A stretch of DNA of 64,000 nucleotides from an uncultured Candidatus Melainabacteria bacterium (GTDB taxonomy: Bacteria > Cyanobacteriota > Vampirovibrionia > Gastranaerophilales > Gastranaerophilaceae): NCBI GenBank assembly GCA_934754425.1, contig CAKVIN010000011.1, positions 20,067 to 84,066 on the forward strand, written 5' to 3'. The notes under the pieces were generated by a model. It had not been told where the DNA came from. It saw nothing but the letters and a program-made list of their open reading frames with translations, and searched no databases. Every line of letters begins with the position of its first letter. Within the stretch, counting starts at the first letter, position 1. Shown here in pieces: positions 32,259-40,937 of the stretch. The translations under genes were made by a program, and so were the position numbers.

Positions 32259-34221
32259 ATTTCTTAGAGAAGAACTGAATAAACTGGGATATAACTATTA
32301 TGTTCTTGATAATCCGCTTGTTAGTGATTTTGAGTATGATAAATTATATTCTGAATTAAAGAGTTTGGAAGAACAAAATCCGGAATTGATTACTCCAGAT
32401 AGTCCTACTCAAAGAGTTGGTGGAATAAGCACAGGTTTTGATGAAGTCAAACATAAATATAGGCTTTATAGTCTTGATAATACTTACAATTATGATGAAT
32501 TAAAAAAATGGTATGAACGTGTAACAAAAGAATGTGGCTTTGCTCAAGAGCTTGTATGTGAATTGAAAATTGATGGATTGGCAATTGCTCTTGCGTACAA
32601 AAACGGTTATTTCGTAAAAGGTGCTACACGAGGTAATGGTATTGTTGGTGAGGAAATTACGCAAAATTTGAAGACTATTAAAGCAATACCACTCAAATTG
32701 TTTGAAGATGCTGATGTAGAAGTTAGAGGTGAAATCTACATGCCAAAAACATCTTTTGAAAAACTTAATGAAGAAAATCTTAAAAAAGGTGAAAAACCTT
32801 TTGCTAATCCAAGGAATGCCGCAGCCGGATCTTTAAGGCAGTTGGACAGTACTATTACTGCAAAGCGTGATTTATCAATGTTTACTTATACTGCAATAAT
32901 TGAAAGGGCAGAAATTGAACCAAAAACTCACTGGGATAGCATCCAATATATAAAAAAACTCGGATTTAAAACTAACCCTAATATCAAACTTGTAAAAGAT
33001 ATTCAGGGTGCTATAGACTTTTGTAAAGAATGGGAAACTAGGCGTTTTGATTTGGATTATGCAACTGATGGTGTTGTGATAAAAGTGAATTCTTTAGCAT
33101 GCCAGCGTGAAATGGGATTTACTGCAAGGGCTCCAAAGTGGGCAACTGCTTTTAAGTTTCCGCCTGAAGAAATTTCTACAGAACTAAAAGGAATTGAATT
33201 AGGAGTTGGTAAAACAGGTGCGGTTACTCCGGTTGCGGTGTTAGAACCTGTTTTGTTGGCAGGTAGTGTTGTTTCAAGAGCAAGTTTACATAATTTTGAT
33301 GAAATAAAAAGACTTGATGTCCGAATTGGAGATAGAGTTCTTATAAAAAAAGCTGCAGAAATTATTCCAAAAGTTATTAAATTTGTTGATAATCCTGAAC
33401 ATGAAAACTTACCGATTTATGTTCCGCCTTTACAATGCCCAAATTGTAATTCACCTCTTGAAACACGGGAAGGTGAAGTTAATTTGTATTGTTCTAATCC
33501 AAATTGCCCGTCTGTAGTAAAGGCTAAATTAGAATATTGGGTTTCTAAGGAAGCTATGGATATTGATAATATAGGTCCTTCTATAATCGAGCAATTGTAT
33601 AATTTAGGTATGGTTAAGGCTCCTCTTGATTTTTATAAATTGTCAAAGGATGATTTTTTGAAATTGGATTTGGTTAAGGAAAAGTCTGCTCAAAATATGT
33701 ATAATGCTATTCAAGAAAGCAAAAACAGAACTTTTTCCAGATTTATAACTGCACTTTCAATAAGACATGTTGGAAAAGAAACTGCTGAATTAATTGTTGG
33801 TGAATTTTCTACAATTGATGCTTTAGAAAATGCTTCTGTTGAAGATTTAGCTAATATAGAGGGAGTTGGAGAGAAAATTGCTCAGAGTGTATACGCTTAT
33901 TTTCATAATCAACAGAATTTAGAAATGGTAAAAGAATTTGAAAAATATGGACTTAATTTCGAAGCAAATATAACAACTCCAAAAACTGATGAACTTGCAG
34001 GAAAAACTTTTGTGTTAACAGGAACATTAGTTTCTATGACAAGAGATGAAGCTGCTGAAAAGATAAAACAAATGGGTGGCAAAACTTCATCATCAGTATC
34101 TAAAAAAACATCTTATGTAGTAGCTGGAGAAAATGCCGGTTCAAAATTAGACAAAGCTCAAAATTTAGGTGTTATAATATTAAATGAAGATGAATTTTTG
34201 AATATGATAAAAGAAAAATAA
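32239..34221 (+). CDS. ligA: NAD-dependent DNA ligase LigA
   Basis: A 660-residue replicative ligase. The Ia and adenylation domain holds the nucleophile Lys110 in CELKIDGLAIA. The OB fold, the zinc finger with four cysteines (CPNCNSPL, then YCSNPNCPS), tandem helix-hairpin-helix motifs and a C-terminal BRCT domain (LAGKTFVLTGTLVSMTRDEA) follow in the usual order. NYNYDELKKWYERV and RVGGISTGFDEVKH are typical of domain Ia. The start lies inside the end of the preceding membrane-protein gene (20-bp overlap), with AAGGAG 6 bases upstream. A 140-residue membrane protein follows 21 bp later. Confidence 0.97.
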   Translation: MVVERIKFLREELNKLGYNYYVLDNPLVSDFEYDKLYSELKSLEEQNPELITPDSPTQRVGGISTGFDEVKHKYRLYSLDNTYNYDELKKWYERVTKECGFAQELVCELKIDGLAIALAYKNGYFVKGATRGNGIVGEEITQNLKTIKAIPLKLFEDADVEVRGEIYMPKTSFEKLNEENLKKGEKPFANPRNAAAGSLRQLDSTITAKRDLSMFTYTAIIERAEIEPKTHWDSIQYIKKLGFKTNPNIKLVKDIQGAIDFCKEWETRRFDLDYATDGVVIKVNSLACQREMGFTARAPKWATAFKFPPEEISTELKGIELGVGKTGAVTPVAVLEPVLLAGSVVSRASLHNFDEIKRLDVRIGDRVLIKKAAEIIPKVIKFVDNPEHENLPIYVPPLQCPNCNSPLETREGEVNLYCSNPNCPSVVKAKLEYWVSKEAMDIDNIGPSIIEQLYNLGMVKAPLDFYKLSKDDFLKLDLVKEKSAQNMYNAIQESKNRTFSRFITALSIRHVGKETAELIVGEFSTIDALENASVEDLANIEGVGEKIAQSVYAYFHNQQNLEMVKEFEKYGLNFEANITTPKTDELAGKTFVLTGTLVSMTRDEAAEKIKQMGGKTSSSVSKKTSYVVAGENAGSKLDKAQNLGVIILNEDEFLNMIKEK

Positions 34222-34242
34222 TGCTTCGATAATGAGGATGGT

Positions 34243-34665
34243 ATGAAAAAGAATTTGAATGTAATACAGATAAAAGGTTTAAAAGGTTTAGTAATGGTTG
34301 CTATGATAGGTTGTTGTTTGATAGCCGGTTTTGTAGCGTTTCCTGGATTTGTAATAATGAAACTATGGAATATTGTTTCAGAGTTTTGTGTACAAGTTCC
34401 GCACATTGGTGTTCTTCAAGGTGTTTTATTGTGGGGAATTATTGTTGCTTCATATTTTATATTTAGAAAAGAAAGAATAATTGTTTGCATGAAGACTCCT
34501 CAGGGGTTAAGTGAAGAAGAATTGAAGTCAGTTTTTGCGAATGTAAAAAAACAAGCTCAGGAAGATACTATTTTACAAGCAATGATTAGAGCTCGTGAAA
34601 ATGAATTGAAATTAAAAGATGAATCGAAAGAAATAAAAGATGAAATTAAATCCAATCATTCATAA
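34243..34665 (+). CDS. Uncharacterised small membrane protein
   Basis: A 140-residue protein with two membrane helices (residues about 13-38, VMVAMIGCCLIAGFVAFPGF, and 55-72, GVLLWGIIVASYFIF), then an 80-residue cytoplasmic part that starts at RKERIIVCMKTPQGLSEEEL and ends in a highly charged helix, KLKDESKEIKDEIKSNHS. No family is recognised. It lies 21 bp after ligA and shares its terminator at 34698-34731, so it is probably in the same operon. Confidence 0.62.
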   Translation: MKKNLNVIQIKGLKGLVMVAMIGCCLIAGFVAFPGFVIMKLWNIVSEFCVQVPHIGVLQGVLLWGIIVASYFIFRKERIIVCMKTPQGLSEEELKSVFANVKKQAQEDTILQAMIRARENELKLKDESKEIKDEIKSNHS

Positions 34666-34697
34666 TTTATTTTTAATTGTGTTTTTAATTAGATTAT

Positions 34698-34731
34698 TAA
34701 AAAAGTGAATTTGAGAAAATTCACTTTTTTG
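34698..34731 (+). terminator. Terminator of the ligA operon
   Basis: AAAAAGTGAATTT pairs with AAATTCACTTTTT around a short GAGA loop and is followed by TTGTTTTG. The remaining 120 bp up to the next promoter module contain no recognisable feature. Confidence 0.83.
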
Positions 34732-34853
34732 TTTTGTAGCCAGATTAATAAAAATTGTTTATAATGTTTGAATTTACAAGGTTTTTATTTATATCTAAAA
34801 TCCAAGGTGTTTTACTTCTAATCAGATTTCATCTGCAAAATTTTTGTTAAGTT

Positions 34854-34911
34854 ATGTAACAAAAAAAGTTTGTAATACGCAATTTTATGTAAACAAATTA
34901 CTTTATATATA
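34854..34911 (+). promoter_or_regulatory. Three-part promoter module, site D
   Basis: ATGTAACAA (34854-34862), 16 bp, GCAATTTT (34879-34886), 13 bp, ACTTTATATATA (34900-34911). The leader contains ACACGAGG. The start codon of the 828-residue gene is 35 bp away. Confidence 0.68.
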
Positions 34912-34946
34912 CAAGAGTAAAAACACGAGGCAAAAGGAGCTTTATT

Positions 34947-37433
34947 ATGGGTATTGATATTTCTTCAATTCAGAATGCAAAATTAAAAGAACTTGCACTT
35001 ACTGCTGATAAAAATGGACAAGAAAATGGTAGACTTGAAGGTAATGAAATTAGTGTTTTCGAAGCTAGTGCAAAAGGTGCATTAACAAGCCAACAAAATG
35101 ATGGTATCTCTGCTGGTTTTGGTGAAAATGAATTAAATGATATTTTGAAACTTACAAAAGCACCTGTAACACAACCTGTTTCAAGACCTGTTACTTTAAC
35201 TAAAAAACAAGTTAAAGATCATAATGAAAGAGTTAAAGATTCTGTAAAAGAAATGGTTAAAAGTGGTGTTGCTCCAAAAGATTTGATGGCTAAATTAGAA
35301 AAAGAATATTCAAATTCAGCTGAATATAAACAAATGTTAGATGAAGTTAATTATACCTTGAATTTAGTAAATGGTACTAATTACGATTCTAAAGAAGGTG
35401 TTGAAAACATCCACAAAAAAGTAAAGGCTCAATTGAAACAAGATGGCAAATGGGATGATTTCCACAAAGATTTGTTAGATTCTTTAGAAAAACAAGCAAA
35501 AACAGCTCAAATTTATAAAGAATATAAAGATCTTGTTACAGAATATGAATCTGTAAAAACAAAAATGCAAGATACGGAAATTGTAAAACAAAATGGCGAT
35601 AACTTTAAAGCATATGTTGAAATCGTAAAAGATAAATTGAAAAAAGATAAAACTTGGAAAGAATCTTATACAAAAGAAGCTTTTGAACAATTAGAAGATT
35701 ATGCAAGAAAAGATGCAAAGAAACTTGTTGAATCAAGATTAGCTAATGAAACTCAAGCTACTAGCAAGAAAGGTCTTAGAAAAGAATTACGTGGAATGAA
35801 TAAAGGTGATGATGATTACCAAAATGATGCAATTCAAGATCTTAAGACAGATAGAAGAATTTTTGCAAGAAAACATAAAGTAGAAAATAAAGCTAATGCT
35901 TTATCAAGCATTACTGCTGATGCTTTAAGAACCGAATTAGGTAAAAGAGGTTATCAATATAATTTTGTAAAGAAAGCTTCTGCTCATAAAATTGGTAATG
36001 AAATCTTTGAAAAATTAAATAAATCTTATCTTCCTACTGTTCGTAAAGAAGATGGAACTTATGATTTGTCAAAACTTTCAGAAGAAATTGCTTCAAGAGT
36101 TGGGCAAGATTATAAAGTAAATCAATCAAAATCAGATGAAAAAATGTCTGAATTAAAAAATATTCAAAATCGTTTAGCAAAAATTACCGGTCAAGATTTT
36201 ACAGATAACGAAACAAAGGTTTTGATTAATATGTTTGGGTTCGATAGAGAACACAAAGACCACACTCCAAAAATTTTAAAAGCAGCAGTTGGCGCTGTTG
36301 GAGGTGCAGCAGCAGCATTGTCAGCAAGTTCAAAACTTAATGTTTCTCAAGTTGTTGCTATCACGATTGAAGATGTACAAGCTGCCCAAGATATTATAAA
36401 AGAATTAAGAAATAGCGGGATACAACCTGGTGTAACAGAATTAGCTGATGGTTCAATCAGTATTACAGTTCTTCAAGAATACATGAAAGATTCTACAATT
36501 ACAGATATATTAAAAGGTGCCGGAATCGGTATTCTAACAAGTGCATTATTCGATATAGTTATCGGTGATGGTAAAGATGAAAAATCTTGTATGTCTATCT
36601 CTGATTATGATATCAATGACTCAACATATACAAATGCTGAAGAATACAAAGAATATGTAGCAAAAGTATTCAAAAAGAACCCTGAAAAAGTTGAAGCTCT
36701 TCATACATTAGTTGATGCTTACAAAGAAAAGTTTGGTGATCAATGGTACAAACATTTCCAACAAGCATTAAGAGATATGGCTGGTATTGGTTCTAAGCTA
36801 AACCCTGAAGAATGCAGAATGATTAAATACAACAAACCAAAAGGTGATACACCTGTTAAGCCAACAGAAGATAATACGCAACATGATGAAGTACAAGATA
36901 CTGATGATGGTGACGGTAATGATATTCTTCCAGATAGATGTGATGTTTCAATGAGAGAAACAGAAGGTAAAGATACAACATTCACTCACAAAGTTAAGTT
37001 CGGTGATTCTTGGGGTGAAATTGTAAAAGCTTACTTCCCTAATTATAAAGAATGCTTTGGAACTCTTGAAGGAAAAAAAGGTGCTATTAGAGCATTAAAG
37101 AAAGCCTTAGCAACTGATGCGGACGGAAATGTAAATAACGCATTATATCAAAAATTATTAGCCGGTTATATTCCTAAAGAATTAAATATTCCTGCAGAAT
37201 TAGGCGGATGTAAAAGAAACGATGAAGGAAATGTTCAATTCAAAAAACCTGTTGGTAGACCAAAAGGATATATGGGTACAGTTGGTGCAAGAACAAAAAC
37301 AGATGGTTCTGTAGAAGTTGCAGATTGTACAGGTACAAGAGGTAAAGGTGCAACTGTGGAAGCTGCATTAAGTGATTTAAATAGAAAAACAGGAATGCAT
37401 TATACAGAACAAGATATTACTAATCGTAAATAA
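34947..37433 (+). CDS. Large lineage-specific protein with EF-hand-like N-terminus and LysM-like C-terminus
   Basis: An 828-residue protein, no signal peptide, not assignable as a whole. Residues 18-33 (ADKNGQENGRLEGNEI) look like a Ca-binding EF-hand loop, and the same pattern occurs in the protein at 60390. Residues about 95-330 are Lys/Glu-rich helices, probably coiled coil. Residues about 445-470 and 520-540 are Gly/Ala-rich hydrophobic segments (AVGAVGGAAAALSASS, GAGIGILTSALFDIVIG) that could insert in a membrane. An acidic linker (NTQHDEVQDTDDGDGND) precedes a LysM-like part (HKVKFGDSWGEIVKAYFP, later LAGYIPKELNIPAEL). LysM would suggest peptidoglycan binding. It is monocistronic, from promoter site D. 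AAAGGAG precedes the ATG. Confidence 0.62.
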   Translation: MGIDISSIQNAKLKELALTADKNGQENGRLEGNEISVFEASAKGALTSQQNDGISAGFGENELNDILKLTKAPVTQPVSRPVTLTKKQVKDHNERVKDSVKEMVKSGVAPKDLMAKLEKEYSNSAEYKQMLDEVNYTLNLVNGTNYDSKEGVENIHKKVKAQLKQDGKWDDFHKDLLDSLEKQAKTAQIYKEYKDLVTEYESVKTKMQDTEIVKQNGDNFKAYVEIVKDKLKKDKTWKESYTKEAFEQLEDYARKDAKKLVESRLANETQATSKKGLRKELRGMNKGDDDYQNDAIQDLKTDRRIFARKHKVENKANALSSITADALRTELGKRGYQYNFVKKASAHKIGNEIFEKLNKSYLPTVRKEDGTYDLSKLSEEIASRVGQDYKVNQSKSDEKMSELKNIQNRLAKITGQDFTDNETKVLINMFGFDREHKDHTPKILKAAVGAVGGAAAALSASSKLNVSQVVAITIEDVQAAQDIIKELRNSGIQPGVTELADGSISITVLQEYMKDSTITDILKGAGIGILTSALFDIVIGDGKDEKSCMSISDYDINDSTYTNAEEYKEYVAKVFKKNPEKVEALHTLVDAYKEKFGDQWYKHFQQALRDMAGIGSKLNPEECRMIKYNKPKGDTPVKPTEDNTQHDEVQDTDDGDGNDILPDRCDVSMRETEGKDTTFTHKVKFGDSWGEIVKAYFPNYKECFGTLEGKKGAIRALKKALATDADGNVNNALYQKLLAGYIPKELNIPAELGGCKRNDEGNVQFKKPVGRPKGYMGTVGARTKTDGSVEVADCTGTRGKGATVEAALSDLNRKTGMHYTEQDITNRK

Positions 37434-37470
37434 TATTTATAGAATTATCCATGGTTGTTTTTATTCATAA

Positions 37471-37502
37471 AAAGTGACGGATTTATTTAAACCCGTCACT
37501 TT
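37471..37502. terminator. Bidirectional terminator between the two giant genes
   Basis: AAAGTGACGG pairs with CCGTCACTTT around a 12-base loop. Moderately T-rich ends follow on both strands. It lies between the convergent genes ending at 37433 and 37530. Confidence 0.78.
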
Positions 37503-37529
37503 CTCTTATACATCCGGCCTATTTAATTA

Positions 37530-40451
37530 TTAGCCAAGAATTTTGTCTAATTCACCAAGTATGCCTTCATTATTGTTACCACAGTTACAGTTGAATTTGA
37601 ATTTTTCAAGTAGTTCAATAATTTTATCAAGTTTTCCGTTATAATCAGGATGTTTTGTTTCAAAATTATTTAACTTGTTAAGAATTTTTGTTAAGATATC
37701 AGAATTATCTTTGATGTTATCCATCTTAGAATCAATTGATTTTAACAAGTCTTCTACGGTTTTAAGTTTAGATGTATCTAAGCCTAAATCTTTGATAAGT
37801 TTGCTGTATTTTTCATAATTAGCCTTATCGTGTTCTTTCCACATTTCATCAAGTTTATTATAGTCAACACCTGTTCCACCTTGATTTTGAATATTCTTGA
37901 TTTCAACTTTTAGATTTTCTACTTCTTTTTGTAAGCTGTTCAAGTATATTTGAGCTGTTTTTTGGTTTGCAATAATAGTAGTTAATTGAGATTTGAAGTT
38001 GTCTAATTTACCTAAGATTTCATCAAATTTATTATCCCATTTTTTGAAATAAACATCAGTTTTTGATGCTTGTTCACCAATTGATTTTAATATTGCATTA
38101 ACAGTTGTTTGTAATTTATTCAATTGAGCTTCAATATTTTTTAATTCAGCTGTTACGTCAGTATTACCATTGTTGATGGTTTGTGTAAGTTTATTAATTG
38201 CATTAATAATGTCTTTGTTATTGTTATTAGAAATGAATATTTGAAGATCATCAATTTTAGATTGAATTGTTTGTAATTCTTCAGTTTGTTTTTGTTCAGT
38301 TTCAATATAAGTATGTTCAAAGTCTTTTATTGCTGCAATAAGTTCTGAACGTGACATATTGATTGCATCTGTTAAATTCATGTTCAATAATTTAAACATT
38401 TGTTCAAATTTTTGATAATCAATACTTGTAGAACCACTTGTTTGAATTTCTTTAAGTGTTTTTATTAATTCATTGTATTTTGTATCGTCTTGTGCAATTT
38501 CTAATAAAGCATCTGTGTTAGATTTGATTCCGGCAATATTAGAAGCCATGTCTTTTTGAGTCTTGCTTATAGAAGAAAGTATTGATGTTTGTACTTTACC
38601 ATTTTTAAGGATTTCACCCAACATTTTCATAGCTTTATTTTTATCGCTCTTATAATCTTTTACAAAATTATTGAAGCTATCTGTTAAAGCAAGAATATTT
38701 TTATTAATTTCCCCTAGTAATTTAATAATTTTATCAGCTGCAGCTTTTGCATCAATCTTACCACTTTGAAGTTCACTTAGAATTTGTTCTAATTTGTTAT
38801 TAGTATTTTTAGTAACATTAGTGTTTTCTTTGATTGCCGCAAGAATTTGTGCAGCAGTCATTTTTTCGATTTGAGCTTGTGTGTAACCAATTTTTACCAT
38901 AACACCAATTAATTGGTCTCTAGACATATTTAATGTGTTAATAACTTTATCAAAGTTAGCATTGCTGTCAAGATTTGCTTTTTCAATTTGTTCACTAATT
39001 GTATTTAAGTTTGCAATAACTTCCTTGTTGCTTTCAATTAAGGTATTGTTTTGTTCAATTAATTTTGCTTGTTGTGCGTTTGATACATAGCTTGATTTTC
39101 TGATATCATTAGCAATTGTTTTAAGTTCAGCTCTGTCTTGTTCAGCTTTTTGTAATGAAGAAAGAACTTGAGTAAGAATACTCTTGATATCGCCTAATAA
39201 ATCAATAATTTTATCAGCAGCTGCTTTAGCATCAATCTTACCGCTTTGAAGTTCACTGATAATTTGTTCTAATTTACTATTAGTATTTTGAGTAACATTA
39301 GTGTTTTCTTTGATAGCCGCAAGAATTTGTGCAGCAGTCATTTTTTCGATTTGAGCTTGAGTGTAACCAATCTTTATCATAACATTAATTAATTGGTCTT
39401 TTGACATGTTCAATGTGCTAATAACTTTATCAAAGTTAGCATTACTGTCAAGGTTAGCTTTTTCGATTTGAGCACTTATAGTTTGTAATTTTTCAATTGC
39501 TTCTTTGTTGCTTTCAATTAAAATATTATTTTGTTTGATTAACTTATCTTGTTGTGCATTTGATACATAACTAGAAGTTCTAATATCTTCTGCAATTGTT
39601 TTAAGTTCAGCTCTGTCTTGTTCTGCTTTTTGTAATGAAGTAAGAACTTGACCAAGAAGACCTTTTATATCACCTAATAAGTCTTGGATTTTGTTCCAAG
39701 CTGCCTCTGCAGATGTTTGACCAGATTTAACTTGTTCAATAAGTTCTCTAATTAATTTGTTAGCTTCTTCTTGAGTCATTCCGTTTTGAGCTAATTGATC
39801 AATAATGATTTGTTGGTTCATGCTATTTTCAACCATATATTCAAACATTTTTTGATAGAACTGATCCGCATTCAAATTACCATTTTTAACTTCTTCCATT
39901 AATTGTTCCATGTATTTGTTCATTTGAATTAGTTGGTTATTAGTAATTTGTTGTTGTTCTTTCATTTCTTGTAATAAAGCTTGTAATTGAGTAATTACAG
40001 CAACAATTGCATCCATATCAACAGTTACACTTTGGGTAATTGTTTCTTTATCACAAGATTGTAAAGTTGCAGAGCCGCCTAACATACCTAATGCCATTAG
40101 TGCTGCAAAAGCCATACTTTTAAGAGTGCTTGTTTTTCCTTTATATGGAGACATTTTAAGGCTTCTAGCTTGGAAAGAAACATTAGATTGATCAGTTTCT
40201 TCATTAGATGTTGTGTTTTGTCCTTCTTCTTGAGTTGCAACTTCTTCATTCATCATTTTTAATTCAGTTGCTAATTCAGGGTTGCTTACAACATTGTTTA
40301 AACCTTGAAAATTTAATGCATTCATTGCCGCATCCGGAGAAAGTGTTTCTACTGGATTAGTAACAGTTTCTTTGATTGCAGTTGGTTTGTTGGTTTGTTC
40401 TTCGCCAAATTTAACTTTTTTCAATAAAAGTTCGTTTGAGTTGATGTTCAT
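37530..40451 (-). CDS. Giant coiled-coil protein with internal 160-residue repeats
   Basis: 973 residues. I chose ATG 40451 because AAAAGGAG lies about 9 bases upstream; the ATG at 40487 has none. Residues 1-105 are hydrophilic. A hydrophobic segment (SMAFAALMALGMLGGSATLQ) then ends in SCDKE, which resembles a signal anchor or imperfect lipobox in an unusual internal place. The rest is almost entirely Gln/Lys/Glu/Asn-rich coiled coil. A 480-bp (160-residue) block is duplicated: LQKAEQDRAELKTIA recurs at exactly that distance and IGYTQAQIEKMTAAQILAAI is identical in both copies. The tail holds CNCGNN. The picture is of a long fibrous protein fixed to the membrane at one end. It belongs to promoter site E, 319 bp upstream, with a terminator in the leader. 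Confidence 0.65.
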   Translation of the reverse strand: MNINSNELLLKKVKFGEEQTNKPTAIKETVTNPVETLSPDAAMNALNFQGLNNVVSNPELATELKMMNEEVATQEEGQNTTSNEETDQSNVSFQARSLKMSPYKGKTSTLKSMAFAALMALGMLGGSATLQSCDKETITQSVTVDMDAIVAVITQLQALLQEMKEQQQITNNQLIQMNKYMEQLMEEVKNGNLNADQFYQKMFEYMVENSMNQQIIIDQLAQNGMTQEEANKLIRELIEQVKSGQTSAEAAWNKIQDLLGDIKGLLGQVLTSLQKAEQDRAELKTIAEDIRTSSYVSNAQQDKLIKQNNILIESNKEAIEKLQTISAQIEKANLDSNANFDKVISTLNMSKDQLINVMIKIGYTQAQIEKMTAAQILAAIKENTNVTQNTNSKLEQIISELQSGKIDAKAAADKIIDLLGDIKSILTQVLSSLQKAEQDRAELKTIANDIRKSSYVSNAQQAKLIEQNNTLIESNKEVIANLNTISEQIEKANLDSNANFDKVINTLNMSRDQLIGVMVKIGYTQAQIEKMTAAQILAAIKENTNVTKNTNNKLEQILSELQSGKIDAKAAADKIIKLLGEINKNILALTDSFNNFVKDYKSDKNKAMKMLGEILKNGKVQTSILSSISKTQKDMASNIAGIKSNTDALLEIAQDDTKYNELIKTLKEIQTSGSTSIDYQKFEQMFKLLNMNLTDAINMSRSELIAAIKDFEHTYIETEQKQTEELQTIQSKIDDLQIFISNNNNKDIINAINKLTQTINNGNTDVTAELKNIEAQLNKLQTTVNAILKSIGEQASKTDVYFKKWDNKFDEILGKLDNFKSQLTTIIANQKTAQIYLNSLQKEVENLKVEIKNIQNQGGTGVDYNKLDEMWKEHDKANYEKYSKLIKDLGLDTSKLKTVEDLLKSIDSKMDNIKDNSDILTKILNKLNNFETKHPDYNGKLDKIIELLEKFKFNCNCGNNNEGILGELDKILG

Positions 40452-40624
40452 AAAATTTATACTCCTTTTCACATTTTTTGTATTCATTCTTATGTATTTG
40501 CTTCAAAACATAGAAAAAAAATTTTTGCTATTTCAATAAATTTTTTTTCAATATTTTTACAAATCTTAATGAACAATTGTTAAATAATAAATGTCTGATA
40601 AAAAAGAGCATTATTTCAAAATAT

Positions 40625-40699
40625 TTAAATTAAATAATTATAAAAAATATACACAAAAAAAATCCTTTCATTAAAGAAAGGATTCGGAATTTTTTTCAT
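40625..40699 (-). CDS. Possible 24-residue leader peptide overlapping the terminator
   Basis: On the minus strand GAGG, 5 bases, ATG (40699) opens MKKIPNPFFNERIFFVYIFY and a few more residues to a TAA at 40625. The terminator stem lies within the frame. If translated, ribosomes would pass through the hairpin and could prevent termination, as in attenuation. There is no other evidence that it is expressed. It might equally be chance in AT-rich DNA. Confidence 0.22.
   Translation of the reverse strand: MKKIPNPFFNERIFFVYIFYNYLI
40655..40684 (-). terminator. Intrinsic terminator inside the leader of the coiled-coil gene
   Basis: On the minus strand AATCCTTTC (40684-40676) pairs with GAAAGGATT (40669-40661), followed by eight T residues. 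It lies between promoter site E and the gene start, about 110 bases after the expected transcription start and 205 bp before the ATG. Confidence 0.8.
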
Positions 40700-40770
40700 T
40701 AATTCCTCATGTGTAGAAGGTTAGTGTGTAGGTTGTATGAAAGGTTTGTGTTATGTGTTTCGTTTTGATA

Positions 40771-40827
40771 TATATATAAAGTATTTCTTTTATGCAAAAT
40801 TGCACCAATTCGTATATATTGTTACAA
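40771..40827 (-). promoter_or_regulatory. Three-part promoter module, site E
   Basis: Read on the minus strand: TTGTAACAA (40819-40827), 15 bp, GCAATTTT (40796-40803), 13 bp, ACTTTATATATA (40771-40782), then AACGAAACAC. The first transcribed feature downstream is the leader and terminator at 40655-40684. The 450-bp intergenic region contains nothing else I can name except the ribosome site of the alcohol dehydrogenase gene. Confidence 0.68.
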
Positions 40828-40937
40828 AAGTTAATATATTAATTTCAAAATTTTTAATCTTTTTTTAATGATATTTTATTGAACTCGGTTATGTAATAAG
40901 TTATAATTGTTTTGTTAAATAAGAAAGGAGATTTAAT

